Source: Couchioplanes caeruleus (lineage in GTDB: Bacteria; Actinomycetota; Actinomycetes; Mycobacteriales; Micromonosporaceae). Taken from it: a DNA stretch of 64,000 nucleotides. The notes under the pieces were generated by a model. That model worked only from the letters and a program-made list of their open reading frames with translations. It searched no databases and was not told the origin of the DNA. Shown in pieces: positions 1 to 8,062 of the stretch. The stretch lies in NCBI RefSeq assembly GCF_023499255.1, contig NZ_CP092183.1:3220501-3284500 (forward strand), in the 5' to 3' direction. The translations under genes and the position numbers were made by a program. Within the stretch, counting starts at the first letter, position 1; each line of letters begins with the position of its first letter.

Positions 1-367
1 CGAGGCCAGTGATCGGCGGGAGCGCGGGTAGCGCGCCGGTGCCGACGACGAGCCGGTCGTAGTCCAGGGTCACCGGGCCGCCGTCCGGGGTGGTGGCGGT
101 GACGGTGTGGGCCTGCGGGTCGATGGTGGTGGCGCGGTGTTCCAGGCGCAGGTGCAGGCCAGCATTCTTGAGGTCGTCGGCGCTGCGGTGGGCCAGGTGC
201 CGCCACTGCGGAACGTCACCGGAGACGTGGTACGGGATACCGCAGATGCTGAAGTTCGGGTACCGGTCGGCGACCAGCAAGGTGACCTCAGCGGTGGGGT
301 CGTACTCGCGGGCGGCCAGGCCGGCGCTGATGCCGGCGTCGCTGCCCCCGATGACCAGCAGCCGCAT
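1..367 (-). CDS. FAD-dependent NAD(P) oxidoreductase, CoA-disulfide-reductase-like (3' end outside window)
   Basis: The N-terminal 122 residues are present; the rest lies beyond the left edge. A dinucleotide-binding glycine motif (LVIGGSDAGISAG) starts at residue 4. At about residue 43 comes NFSICGIPYHVSG, the SxxxC-G-xPY signature of CoA-disulfide reductase/NADH oxidase-type flavoproteins, which supplies a redox cysteine. The ATG overlaps the TGA of the upstream arsC (TGATG), so it is translationally coupled to the second ars unit. The family reduces disulfides or persulfides with NAD(P)H. A role in arsenic redox or thiol supply is inferred from position only. Confidence 0.75.
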   Translation of the reverse strand, partial: MRLLVIGGSDAGISAGLAAREYDPTAEVTLLVADRYPNFSICGIPYHVSGDVPQWRHLAHRSADDLKNAGLHLRLEHRATTIDPQAHTVTATTPDGGPVTLDYDRLVVGTGALPALPPITGL

Positions 368-1040
368 CAGACGGACTGACCGGTCGCGGGGACGTCGAGC
401 TGGTCGAGCAGGGCCCGGACGCGGCGCTCGAGTTCGTCGCGGATCGGGCGGACGTCGGCGACGTCGAGACCAGCGGGGTCGTCGAGGTCCCAGTTCTCGT
501 AGCGGGTACTGGGAAACACCGGGCAGGCGTCGCCGCAGCCCATGGTGATGACCACGTCGGCCGCCCGGACGACCTCGTCGGTCCACGGCTTCGGGTACTC
601 ACCGGCGATGTCGATGCCGCGTTCGGTCATCGCCGCGATGGCGGCGGCGTTGATCTGGCTGCCGGGTTCGGAACCGCCGGACCAGGCCGTGGCCCGGTCG
701 CCGGCGAGGGCGGTGAAGAAGCCGAGGGCCATCTGGGAGCGCCCGGCGTTGTGGGTGCACAGGAACAGCACGACGGGTTTGCCGTCGTCGCGGCGGCCTT
801 CCACTTGGCCAGGGCCTGCAGGCGTTGCCGGGCGAAGCGTTCGGCCAGCAGCGGCAGGAAGTTCGGGACGCTGCTCAGGCTGGCGAACTGGTCGTAGCTG
901 GTGTGCAGGAACCGTTCGATGGTCTCCGCGCCGTAGACCCCGGCGAAGTCGCGGCCGAGGTTGACTGCTGCGGTGCGCAGGGCGAGTTGCTGATCGATGG
1001 ACAGGTCCTGGTGGGCGTACGGCGGGGCAAGGTCAGTCAT
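367..1040 (-). pseudogene. arsC: Arsenate reductase with N-terminal three-helix domain, split by a frameshift
   Basis: The ATG at 1040 opens a frame encoding about 75 residues of a helical domain (MTDLAPPYAHQDLSIDQQLA...) like that of the intact ArsC at 3810-4424. The catalytic half (VVLFLCTHNAGRSQ P-loop with CX5R, then MGCGDACP) lies in the frame that can open only at a GTG at 804. One extra G near 806 would join them as a normal 224-residue protein. In the upstream frame an A AAC CCG heptamer (780-774) has the X XXY YYZ form used in -1 frameshifting and would also join the halves. The start overlaps the stop of the ArsR-ArsC fusion by 8 bp. It may be a true mutation, a sequencing indel or recoding. 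Confidence 0.75.
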
Positions 1041-1719
1041 GGCTGTTCTCCGTGGTGTGCAGGGCGGGGGCGAGGCGTTCGACCCGGGCGGCGATCTCGG
1101 CGAACGCGGTCTCGAACGCCGCGTCGGTGTCGGCCGGGACCGGGTCGGGAATCGACCAGTGCAGCCGGGCCCGGTCGGCGAGTTCCTCATGGGCGTTGTC
1201 GCAGACGGCGATGACCAGATCGTCATCGCCGATGACGGCACCGATGTGCGCGGTGGCCGTCGGGTCGAGGGTGATGCCGTGCTGACGCGCGACCTGCACC
1301 GCGCGGGGATGTATCCGCGTGGCGGGGTGGGTGCCGGCGGACGCGGCGGGCATCCCGGTGCGCTGGTGCAGCAGCGCGGCGGCCAGCTGGGAGCGGGCAG
1401 AGTTGCGCGTGCAGACGAACACCACGCGGCGGGTGTTCTGCAGCGCCGCCGGTGCCAGCGCGGCGAGGGCCTCGGGTCGCAGTTGCAGGTAAGTACGCCG
1501 CCGGTCGCCCTCGGAGCGGGTACGCACCAGCAGGCCGGCAGTTTCGAGGACTTTGACGTGGTGGGCGACCAGGTTGGTCGGCATGCCCAGGGAGTGGGCG
1601 ATCTCCCCCGGGGAGGCGTCCCCGAGCGTCAGGGTGTCGACGATCGCCAACCGTGCCGGGTCCCCGAGCGCGGCGTGGATCCGCGCGCGCCCCTCAACGG
1701 TCATTGCGTCAGTACTCAT
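1033..1719 (-). CDS. ArsR-ArsC fusion: arsenic-responsive repressor fused to arsenate reductase
   Basis: 228 residues. The first ~90 are an ArsR/SmtB winged helix (IHAALGDPARLAIVDTL, recognition region SLGMPTNLVAHHVKVLE). Residues ~100-225 are a low-molecular-weight phosphatase-type arsenate reductase with P-loop CTRNSARS and a second Cys in VCDNAHEEL. The start is taken at the ATG at 1719, not the in-frame codon at 1755, because a -35/-10 pair ends 7 nt upstream of it and implies a leaderless mRNA. The classic CVC metalloid site of ArsR is absent from the HTH half, so arsenic may be sensed elsewhere. First gene of the second leftward ars unit. Confidence 0.85.
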   Translation of the reverse strand: MSTDAMTVEGRARIHAALGDPARLAIVDTLTLGDASPGEIAHSLGMPTNLVAHHVKVLETAGLLVRTRSEGDRRRTYLQLRPEALAALAPAALQNTRRVVFVCTRNSARSQLAAALLHQRTGMPAASAGTHPATRIHPRAVQVARQHGITLDPTATAHIGAVIGDDDLVIAVCDNAHEELADRARLHWSIPDPVPADTDAAFETAFAEIAARVERLAPALHTTENSHD

Positions 1720-1755
1720 TGAGTCAATGATGACTGAGCTAGATGAGGGTGTCAA
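1716..1755 (-). promoter_or_regulatory. Leaderless promoter with ArsR-type dyad operator
   Basis: Reading leftward, TTGACA (1755-1750), a 17-bp spacer and CATCAT (1732-1727) are followed 7 nt later by the ATG of arsR-arsC, so transcription should begin at or next to the start codon. A perfect dyad TCATTGA-c-TCAATGA (1730-1716 on the coding strand) covers the -10 to the start codon, where a bound ArsR would block RNA polymerase. Autoregulation is inferred. Confidence 0.7.
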
Positions 1756-1799
1756 TCACGAGCTGGGTCGCACCCTGCGCGTCGTCTGGAGCGGCGGAC

Positions 1800-1848
1800 A
1801 TGACGACACCGCCGGCCGACAGGTGGTGTCGGCCGACGGTGTCGTCAT
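1800..1848 (-). terminator. Strong hairpin terminator after trxB
   Basis: A 12-bp arm (1800-1811) pairs with 1837-1848 and an 8-bp arm (1814-1821) with 1827-1834. They are separated by a 2x2 mismatch and close a 5-nt loop. The hairpin lies between the end of trxB and the promoter of arsR-arsC, so it separates the two leftward transcription units. There is no clear U-tract, as is usual in actinobacteria. Confidence 0.7.
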
Positions 1849-1873
1849 GGGTGACGCGGTCTGTGACTCCCGC

Positions 1874-2830
1874 TCAGAGCTCGAGGAACGAGGCGATGAA
1901 GCGTTCCGCGTCCAGCGCGGCGGCGCAGCCCGTACCGGAGGCGGTGATGGCCTGGCGGTAGGTGTGGTCGACCACGTCACCGGCGGCGAACACCCCGGGG
2001 ACGTTGGTGCGGGTGCTCGGGGCGTCAACCTTGACGTAGCCCTCGTCGTCGAGGTCGATCTGGCCCTTGAACAGTTCGCTGCGCGGGTCGTGCCCGATGG
2101 CGATGAACACTCCGGTGACGTCGAGGACCTTGGTGTCACCGGTCTTGAGGTTGCGCAGCCGCGCGCCGACGACTGCGCCGTCCTGGCCGAGGATCTCCTC
2201 GGCCTCGCTGTCCCATTCGACGCTGATCTTCGGGTTGTTCAACGCGCGGGCGGCCATGACTTTGCTGGCCCGGAACGTGTCCCGGCGGTGCACGATGGTG
2301 ACGGTCTCGGCGAAGCGGGTGAGGAAGGTGGCTTCCTCCATGGCGGTGTCACCGCCGCCGACCACGATGATGTGGTGGTTACGGAAGAAGAACCCGTCGC
2401 ACGTGGCACACGAGGACACACCGTGGCCGAGCAGTTCCTGCTCGCCGGGCACGCCCAGGGGCTTCCAGGCGGAGCCGGTGGACAGGATGACCGCGCGGGC
2501 GAAGTACTCGGTCTCGCCGGCGTACACCGCTTTGAGTCCTTCGGCGCCGACCTCGTCGTTACCGGTCAGCTCGACGCGTGTGACGTCGTCGGTGAGGAAC
2601 TCGGCGCCGAACCGCTCGGCCTGGCGGCGCATGTTGTCCATCAGCTCAGGGCCCATGATGCCGTCGGGGAAGCCCGGGAAGTTCTCGACCTCGGTGGTGG
2701 TCATCAGGGCGCCGCCGGACTGCACACCCTCGATCACGAGGGGCTTGAGGTTCGCCCGGGCCGCGTAGAGAGCCGCGGTGTAGCCGGACGGACCGGAGCC
2801 GATGATGATCAGGTTGCGGATCTCGTCCAC
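1874..2830 (-). CDS. trxB: Thioredoxin reductase
   Basis: 318 residues, normal length for NADPH-dependent TrxB. It has an FAD motif near the N-terminus ([20 protein letters not shown]), the redox pair CATC at about 140, the NADPH motif [12 protein letters not shown] and the C-terminal FAD signature [16 protein letters not shown]. The GTG start at 2830 is preceded by AAAGG at 7 nt; the open frame runs further upstream but lacks family similarity there. It is the last gene of the main ars operon, 56 bp after the short arsC. It probably recycles the thioredoxin that re-reduces three-cysteine ArsC enzymes. No thioredoxin gene adjoins it, so the partner would come from the chromosome. Confidence 0.95.
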   Translation of the reverse strand: MDEIRNLIIIGSGPSGYTAALYAARANLKPLVIEGVQSGGALMTTTEVENFPGFPDGIMGPELMDNMRRQAERFGAEFLTDDVTRVELTGNDEVGAEGLKAVYAGETEYFARAVILSTGSAWKPLGVPGEQELLGHGVSSCATCDGFFFRNHHIIVVGGGDTAMEEATFLTRFAETVTIVHRRDTFRASKVMAARALNNPKISVEWDSEAEEILGQDGAVVGARLRNLKTGDTKVLDVTGVFIAIGHDPRSELFKGQIDLDDEGYVKVDAPSTRTNVPGVFAAGDVVDHTYRQAITASGTGCAAALDAERFIASFLEL

Positions 2831-2886
2831 GTCAGAGCCTTTCGAGGGTCGGCCGCGCTGCGGCGGCCGGCGGTGGCCTGCTGGTT

Positions 2887-3294
2887 TCAGGCGGCGGGGA
2901 CGAGGTCGGCGAGCAGTTTCTCGATCCGGGCCTTGATGTCGTCGCGGATCGGGCGTACCGACTCGACGCCCTTGCCGGCCGGGTCTTCGAGTTTCCAGTC
3001 CTCGTAGCGTTTGCCGGGGAAGTACGGGCAGGCGTCGCCGCAGCCCATGGTGACGATGACGTCGGAGGACTGCACGGTGTCGTACTCGAGGATCTTGGGG
3101 GTCTGGTCGGTGATGTCGATGCCGACCTCGCGCATGGCCTCGACCGCGGCCGGGTTGATCTGGTCGGCGGGTTCGGACCCGGCGGAGCGGACCTCGACGG
3201 TGTCGCCGGCGAGGTGGCGCAGCCAGCCGGCGGCCATCTGCGAGCGGCCGGCGTTGTGGACGCAGACGAACAGGACGCTGGGCTTGTCGGACAC
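2887..3294 (-). CDS. arsC: Arsenate reductase, short low-molecular-weight phosphatase type
   Basis: 135 residues. The P-loop CVHNAGRS (CX5R-S) near residue 11 is followed by MGCGDACP, giving one nucleophilic and two resolving cysteines, and by the acid DPAGK loop. Three cysteines are the hallmark of thioredoxin-coupled enzymes, matching trxB immediately downstream. It lacks the N-terminal helical domain of its two relatives here. The GTG start has GGAG at about 9 nt. It reduces arsenate to arsenite for export by Acr3. Confidence 0.93.
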   Translation of the reverse strand: MSDKPSVLFVCVHNAGRSQMAAGWLRHLAGDTVEVRSAGSEPADQINPAAVEAMREVGIDITDQTPKILEYDTVQSSDVIVTMGCGDACPYFPGKRYEDWKLEDPAGKGVESVRPIRDDIKARIEKLLADLVPAA

Positions 3295-3309
3295 GGTGGG
3301 TGCTCCTTC

Positions 3310-3813
3310 TCAGGTGATGGTGGGGCTGCGGCGTTCGAGCAGGATGACGTCGCGCCACACCTCATCGTGCTTGCCGACGCGCTCGCGGACGCCGATCTGC
3401 CGGAACCCGCACCGGCGGTGCAGGGCGAGACTGGCGGTGTTCTCGGGGAAGATGCCGGACTGAATCGTCCAGATCCCGGCGGCCTCGCTCGAGGCGATCA
3501 GGGCTTCGAGCAGGACCCGCCCGATACCGCGGCCACCGTGCGCCGGGTCGACATACACGGAGTGCTCGACGACCCCGGCGTAGACGGGCCTGGCGGACAC
3601 CGGGGAACACGCGATCCAGCCGGTGACCGTGTCGCCGTCGAGGGCGACGTATCGGTGGCCCGGCAGCCGGGCCGCGTCGAACGCGACCCAGGCCGGGGGA
3701 GCGGTCTCGAAGGTGGCGTTGCCGGTGGCGATCCCGGCCGCGTAGATGGCCAGGACCGCTTCGGCGTGGGCGGACGTCATGGGCGCCACGGTCAGTCGGG
3801 GTGTGTCCGTCAC
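3310..3813 (-). CDS. arsN1: GNAT acetyltransferase, ArsN1-like (arsinothricin/phosphinothricin acetyltransferase family)
   Basis: 167 residues with one GNAT domain. [15 protein letters not shown] and the acetyl-CoA loop [14 protein letters not shown] are typical of the PAT/ArsN1 branch, which acetylates the amino group of arsinothricin or glutamine analogues. The C-terminal [26 protein letters not shown] is also characteristic. The GTG start overlaps the arsC stop (GTGA). The place inside an acr3-arsC-trxB operon favours arsinothricin over phosphinothricin as substrate, but this is an inference from context. Confidence 0.8.
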   Translation of the reverse strand: MTDTPRLTVAPMTSAHAEAVLAIYAAGIATGNATFETAPPAWVAFDAARLPGHRYVALDGDTVTGWIACSPVSARPVYAGVVEHSVYVDPAHGGRGIGRVLLEALIASSEAAGIWTIQSGIFPENTASLALHRRCGFRQIGVRERVGKHDEVWRDVILLERRSPTIT

Positions 3814-4424
3814 GCGGTGAGCTCCGCGAGCAGCTTCTGGACCCGGGCGTCGATGTCGTCGCGGACCGCGCGTACGGCGTCCAGATCACTGCCGGGCGGG
3901 TGGGGCAGGTCCCACGCGTCGTAGCGGGGGCCGGGTACCCGGGGGCAGGCGTCACCGCCGCCGGCGATGACGACCACGTCAGCGGCGCGCAGGACGTCAT
4001 CGGTCAACGGTTTCGGGAACGCGCCGGCCAGGTCGACGCCGATCTCCGCCAGGACCGCCGTGGCGGACTTCGACACGGTCGCGTCGGGCTGGGACCCGGC
4101 GGAGCGGACATTGACCCGGCCGCGGCCGTGGTGGGCCATCAACGCGGCGGCCATCTGGGAACGGCCGGCGTTGTGGATGCACAAGAACAACACTTCCGGC
4201 ACCGGTTTGCCCAGTGCCCCGGTGGCCTGTCCCAGCGCGGTGAGCCGGTCGACGGTGAACCGGCGTGCCTTGTCCGGCAGCTGCTGGTCAGCGTGCGCTG
4301 TGCGGTACAGCGCCACGTACGACTCGTTGACGTAGCGGCCGACCGTCTCCGCGCCCACCGTCCCGGCGAACTGCGTGGTCAGGCTGGTGCGGACCTGATC
4401 GAGGAACGCGTCGAGGTCGCTCAT
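3810..4424 (-). CDS. arsC: Arsenate reductase with N-terminal three-helix domain
   Basis: 204 residues. Residues 1-70 form the helical domain (DAFLDQVRTSLTTQFAG...) found in actinobacterial ArsC. The catalytic domain follows, with P-loop CIHNAGRS at about 82. The second motif reads AGGGDACP, not MGCGDACP as in the other two copies, so one resolving Cys is replaced by Gly. This copy may therefore depend on mycothiol rather than an internal disulfide. The start overlaps the acr3 stop (ATGA) and its own stop overlaps arsN1. Confidence 0.92.
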   Translation of the reverse strand: MSDLDAFLDQVRTSLTTQFAGTVGAETVGRYVNESYVALYRTAHADQQLPDKARRFTVDRLTALGQATGALGKPVPEVLFLCIHNAGRSQMAAALMAHHGRGRVNVRSAGSQPDATVSKSATAVLAEIGVDLAGAFPKPLTDDVLRAADVVVIAGGGDACPRVPGPRYDAWDLPHPPGSDLDAVRAVRDDIDARVQKLLAELTA

Positions 4425-5527
4425 ACCCGCTCCGAGGCCGGCGCGACGGCGGGGGACTGGCCGAAGAGCCGGCGCCGCAACGCCAGGCTGACATAGACCA
4501 GGCCGACCAGGACCGGCACTTCGATGAGCGGGCCGACGACACCAGCGAGGGCTTGACCGCTGGTGACGCCGAACGTGCCGATGGCCACGGCGATGGCCAG
4601 CTCGAAGTTGTTGCCCGCGGCGGTGAAGGCGAGGGTGGTGGTGCGTTCGTAGTTCAGGCCGATGGCCTTGCCGAGGGCGTACGAGCCGCCCCACATGACC
4701 GCGAAGTACACCAGCAGCGGCACCGCGATGAGCACGACGTCCCACGGCTTGCTGGTGATGGCGTCACCCTGGAGCGCGAACAGGATGACGATGGTGAACA
4801 GCAGCCCGTAGAGGGCCACGGGCCCGATGCGGGGGATGAACTTCTCCTCGTACCAGGTGCGGCCCTTGGCCTTCTCGCCGAAGCGGCGGGTGAGGAAGCC
4901 GGCCAGCAGCGGGATGCCGAGGAAGATGAGCACGTTGCGGGCGATGTCCCAGCCCGACACGTCGAGTTCGGCGCCGGACAGGTTGAGCCAGCCCGGCAGG
5001 ACCGTCAGGTAAAACCAGCCGAGCACGCCGAAGGCGATGACCTGGAACACGGAGTTGAGGGCGACCAGGACGGCGGCGGCTTCGCGGTCGCCGCAGGCCA
5101 GGTCGTTCCAGATGATGACCATGGCGATGCACCGGGCCAGCCCGACGATGATCAGCCCGGTGCGGTACTCGGCGTGATCGGCCAGGAAGATCCAGGCCAA
5201 GGCGAACATGACGGCCGGGCCGATCAGCCAGTTGATGACCAGCGAGGAGATCAGCAGGCGCTTGTCACCGGTGACCGTGTCCAAGCGGTCGTAGCGGACC
5301 TTGGCCAGGACCGGATACATCATGATCAGCAGACCCAGGGCGATCGGCAGGGAGATCCCGGTGACCTTCACCGCCTCCAGGGCGGTGTTCAAGCCAGGGA
5401 TGAGCCGGCCCAGCAGCAGCCCGGCGACCATGGCCAGGCCGATCCACAGGGGCAGGAACTGGTCGAGGCGCGACAGGCGCCCGACGACCGCCGGCGAGGA
5501 GTCGCCGGCCGTGGTGGTACTGGTCAT
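4421..5527 (-). CDS. acr3: Arsenite efflux permease, ACR3 family
   Basis: 368 residues and about ten hydrophobic helices. The ACR3/BASS hallmarks are FALAWIFLADHAEYRTG and GLARCIAMVIIWNDLACGD, which carries the conserved Cys of the pore, plus TLAFTAAGNNFELAIAVAIG near the end. It exports As(OH)3 or As(III) from the cytoplasm, driven by the proton gradient. It starts 3 bp after the arsR stop and overlaps arsC by 4 bp, so it belongs to one operon. This copy is intact, unlike the related transporter at 13.0-14.0 kb. Confidence 0.95.
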   Translation of the reverse strand: MTSTTTAGDSSPAVVGRLSRLDQFLPLWIGLAMVAGLLLGRLIPGLNTALEAVKVTGISLPIALGLLIMMYPVLAKVRYDRLDTVTGDKRLLISSLVINWLIGPAVMFALAWIFLADHAEYRTGLIIVGLARCIAMVIIWNDLACGDREAAAVLVALNSVFQVIAFGVLGWFYLTVLPGWLNLSGAELDVSGWDIARNVLIFLGIPLLAGFLTRRFGEKAKGRTWYEEKFIPRIGPVALYGLLFTIVILFALQGDAITSKPWDVVLIAVPLLVYFAVMWGGSYALGKAIGLNYERTTTLAFTAAGNNFELAIAVAIGTFGVTSGQALAGVVGPLIEVPVLVGLVYVSLALRRRLFGQSPAVAPASERV

Positions 5528-5530
5528 GAG

Positions 5531-6256
5531 TCAGCAGTCCCGGAAGGTCTCGGAGTGGGCAGCCGCATCAGCGGCCAGGTCGGCAAGATGCAAGGCCGCA
5601 CCCTGCAAGGATTCCGGCACAAGCCGGTAGTACGTAAAACGGCCCCGCGGCTCGGTGGTGACCACGCCCGCCTCACGGAGCTGCTTGAGGTGCCCGGACA
5701 CGTTCGGCTGCTTCGCGCCGGTGTCAGCCACCAGATGCGAAGTCGTCGCCGGACCATCGGCCAGCAGCCGAACAATCTGCGCCCGCAGCGGGTCGCCCAG
5801 CAACCGCACCACATCAGGATTGGCTGATATCAGTTGGCTCTGATGGGTGGCGGTGATCGGCATCTGCCTTTTCGGCGCCTCGGCGTCCGCGTTTGCAGGC
5901 CGGTCCTGTGGCTCCGCCGAGCCGGTCAGCAGTGCTCCGAGCAGGTCGAGGGCTTCGCGCTTGACCCGGTAGTAGGCCCACGTGCCGCGGCGCTCGACGT
6001 CGACCATGCCGGCCTCGCGCAACACCCGCAGGTGATGCGAGATCGTGGCCCCGGTGACCTCGAACGCGTCGGTCAGATCGCAGACACACACCTCGGACGT
6101 CGAGGCGATCAACGACAACAGCCGCAACCGGATCGGATCGCTGAGCGCTTTGAACATCGGCGCCAACTGACCCGCGGTCTGCGTGGCCAGCGCTTCCACC
6201 TGCAGCGGCGGGCAGCAGACCGGACCCGAACGGTCGACGACCGGAAGAACAGACAT
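5531..6256 (-). CDS. arsR: Double-domain ArsR repressor
   Basis: 241 residues holding two ArsR winged helices in tandem. Domain 1 (about 25-110) carries the arsenite site SEVCVCDLTDAF plus an upstream CCPPL pair. Domain 2 (about 145-220, GDPLRAQIVRLLADG...KQPNVSGHLKQLRE) has no cysteines at the metal-binding helix. A linker rich in Ala/Pro/Glu joins them. The ATG at 6256 is chosen over the codon 10 residues upstream as it best fits the family start. An internal ATG at 5863 could give domain 2 alone. Two abutting operators lie in the DNA at the start of domain 2, which suggests fusion of two regulator genes. It presumably represses its own operon and the divergent flavoprotein gene. Confidence 0.9.
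   Translation of the reverse strand: MSVLPVVDRSGPVCCPPLQVEALATQTAGQLAPMFKALSDPIRLRLLSLIASTSEVCVCDLTDAFEVTGATISHHLRVLREAGMVDVERRGTWAYYRVKREALDLLGALLTGSAEPQDRPANADAEAPKRQMPITATHQSQLISANPDVVRLLGDPLRAQIVRLLADGPATTSHLVADTGAKQPNVSGHLKQLREAGVVTTEPRGRFTYYRLVPESLQGAALHLADLAADAAAHSETFRDC
5813..5844. promoter_or_regulatory. Two abutting ArsR-type operators inside arsR
   Basis: ATCAG-N6-CTGAT occurs twice with no gap (5813-5828 and 5829-5844). The layout is the ATCAA-N6-TTGAT arrangement known for ArsR/SmtB sites with one base changed per arm. The pair lies in coding sequence at the beginning of the second ArsR domain. Two further exact copies are at 6328 and 6578. Confidence 0.6.
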
Positions 6257-6327
6257 GCGTTTAGCTTGACAGTGGTCTAACCGCATTGCAAGGTAGAACC
6301 AGCAGTTCGACCAAAATCTAGGTAAGC

Positions 6328-6343
6328 ATCAGGCGGAACTGAT
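6328..6343. promoter_or_regulatory. ArsR-type operator between arsR and the divergent flavoprotein gene
   Basis: ATCAG-GCGGAA-CTGAT lies about midway in the 223-bp divergent region, where it could control both directions. It has the same arms and spacing as the pair inside arsR. I could not assign convincing -35/-10 elements around it. The intergenic DNA otherwise shows only a TTGACA at 6266-6271. Confidence 0.55.
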
Positions 6344-6479
6344 ACCCACAGCGTTCCCGGCGTGGGGGTGGCGGCAATTCGACCCGCTCCGACCCGGCCC
6401 GCTTTCCACTCTAGCTCCGGTTGACCTGCACCTACAGCTTCCGCGCACCTGCCGTCCACCATTCAAGGAGATCCGTTCG

Positions 6480-8057
6480 ATGAGCGAGAACCCTGACGCC
6501 ACCAGCACCGAGTGCTGCACCCCGGCCGCCAAGGCCGAGGCGGTCGACGCCGGTGCCGGCTGCTGCACCGACAACGCATCAGTCGAAACTGATGACAGCG
6601 TGACGGCCGTTGCCCGCCCGGCCAGATCACCGATCGAGCACGCCGATGAACCGCTGCCCGTGGTGGTCGTCGGTGCGGGGCCGGTCGGTCTGGCCGCCGC
6701 CGCGCAGCTGACCGAGCGTGGCCTGCGCTTCCTGGTCCTCGAGGCCGGTGAGCACCCGGCTGCCGCCGTTCGTCAGTGGGGTCACGTCCGGTTGTTCTCC
6801 CCGTGGCGGTTCAACATCGACGCCGCCGCGGCCCGGCTGCTCACTGACGCCGGCTGGGTACGCCCCGACGACGACAAGCTGCCCACCGGCGCCCAGCTCG
6901 CCGCCGATTACCTGCAGCCCTTGGCCGATCTGCCGGCGATCAAGTCGAACCTTCGTTACGGCGCCCGGGTCGTTGCGATCACCCGGCTTGGTCTCGACCG
7001 GGTCCGCACCGTCGGACGCGACACCACCCCGTTCCTGGTCCGCCTTGCGAACGGCGAGGACATCTTGGCCGCCGCGGTCATCGACGCGTCCGGCACCTGG
7101 GGCACCCCTAACGTTCTCGGCGCGTCCGGCATCCTCGCGCACGGCGAGACCGACGCTTCCGCGTACGTGGAATCAGCACTGCCGGACGTCCTGGGTCGCG
7201 ACCGGGACCGGTTCGCCGGCCGCCGCACCCTGGTCGTCGGGGCCGGTCACTCCGCCGCCAACACCCTGCTCAACCTGGCCGAACTCGCCGAGCAGGCACC
7301 CGGCACCACCGTGACCTGGGCCATCCGCGCGGCCAGCCCGGCCCGCGCCTACGGCGGCGAATCCGCCGACGCCCTCCCGGCCCGCGGTGCCCTCGGCTCG
7401 AGGCTGCGCGCCCACGTCGACAACGGCACCATCACCCTGCTCACCAGCTTCGGCGTCCGCAGCCTCGCTGTAGGCCCGGACGGCGTCGAGGTCTCCGACG
7501 GCGCCCAGAGCGTCGTTGTCGACCGGATCGTGTCCGCGACCGGTTTCCGACCGGATCACTCGATCGCCGGCGAGCTGCGCCTGGACCTTGACCCGATCCT
7601 CGGCTCGACCCGGCTGCTGGCCCCGGTGATCGACCCGAACGAGCATTCCTGCGGCACCGTCCCGCCGCACGGCGTTGACGAGCTCACCCACCCCGAGCCC
7701 GGCTTCTACGCCCTTGGCGTCAAGTCCTACGGCCGGGCCCCGACGTTCCTGCTGGCCACCGGTTACGAGCAGGCCCGCTCCGTGGTCGCCGCCCTGGCCG
7801 GGGACTGGGCCGCCGCCCGTGACGTGCAGCTCGACCTGCCGGAGACCGGGGTGTGCAACAGCAACCCGGTCGAGGGCGACGACACCATCGCCGCCGGTGG
7901 CGGGTGCTGCGGCGCACCCGCCGCCGAAGCCGAGCCGGTCGCGGCCGGCCGTGGTCTGGCGACCGGGATCGCCGGGGGTCTGCTGTCCGCGCCGCTGACC
8001 CTGGTCACCATCGGCGGCGGCGCCGAGGACAGCCAGGCCGGCGGCTGCTGCAGCTGA
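6480..8057 (+). CDS. ArsO-like FAD/NAD(P)H monooxygenase with cysteine-pair tails
   Basis: 525 residues. An FAD motif (VVVVGAGPVGLAAAAQL) starts near residue 60, and a second dinucleotide motif (LVVGAGHSAANTLL) near 250. SATGFRPDHS and the closing ATGYEQ motif complete a class B flavin-monooxygenase-like fold. The family is found in ars operons as ArsO. The ends are odd: ECC and GCC in the first 30 residues, GGGCCG near 480 and CC before the last residue, which could bind As(III). AAGGAGAT sits 8 nt before the ATG. It is followed by an MFS gene and a paralogue. Substrate unknown; oxidation of an organoarsenical or arsenite-thiol is an inference. Confidence 0.8.
   Translation: MSENPDATSTECCTPAAKAEAVDAGAGCCTDNASVETDDSVTAVARPARSPIEHADEPLPVVVVGAGPVGLAAAAQLTERGLRFLVLEAGEHPAAAVRQWGHVRLFSPWRFNIDAAAARLLTDAGWVRPDDDKLPTGAQLAADYLQPLADLPAIKSNLRYGARVVAITRLGLDRVRTVGRDTTPFLVRLANGEDILAAAVIDASGTWGTPNVLGASGILAHGETDASAYVESALPDVLGRDRDRFAGRRTLVVGAGHSAANTLLNLAELAEQAPGTTVTWAIRAASPARAYGGESADALPARGALGSRLRAHVDNGTITLLTSFGVRSLAVGPDGVEVSDGAQSVVVDRIVSATGFRPDHSIAGELRLDLDPILGSTRLLAPVIDPNEHSCGTVPPHGVDELTHPEPGFYALGVKSYGRAPTFLLATGYEQARSVVAALAGDWAAARDVQLDLPETGVCNSNPVEGDDTIAAGGGCCGAPAAEAEPVAAGRGLATGIAGGLLSAPLTLVTIGGGAEDSQAGGCCS
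6578..6593. promoter_or_regulatory. ArsR-type operator within the flavoprotein reading frame
   Basis: ATCAG-TCGAAA-CTGAT lies 98 bp inside the 6480 gene, in the low-complexity N-terminal segment. Its arms are identical to the other three copies. It may serve as a roadblock or looping site for the regulator. Confidence 0.45.
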
Positions 8058-8062
8058 ACCGG

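Noticed and set aside
1553..3007. 484-codon open frame antisense to trxB
   Set aside because: No ribosome site and acidic shadow composition; it spans the arsR promoter and a terminator.
4553..5827. 424-codon open frame antisense to acr3 and arsR
   Set aside because: Asp/Gln/Gly-rich low-complexity shadow; the opposite strand encodes well-known proteins.
6266..6299. Promoter for the flavoprotein gene using TTGACA at 6266
   Set aside because: No acceptable -10 lies at 16-19 bp; the nearest TAGAAC is 22 bp away.
7853..8062. N-terminal extension of the MFS transporter frame
   Set aside because: The extension overlaps the flavoprotein gene and is Arg-rich nonsense; the ATG at 8063 gives a normal first helix.
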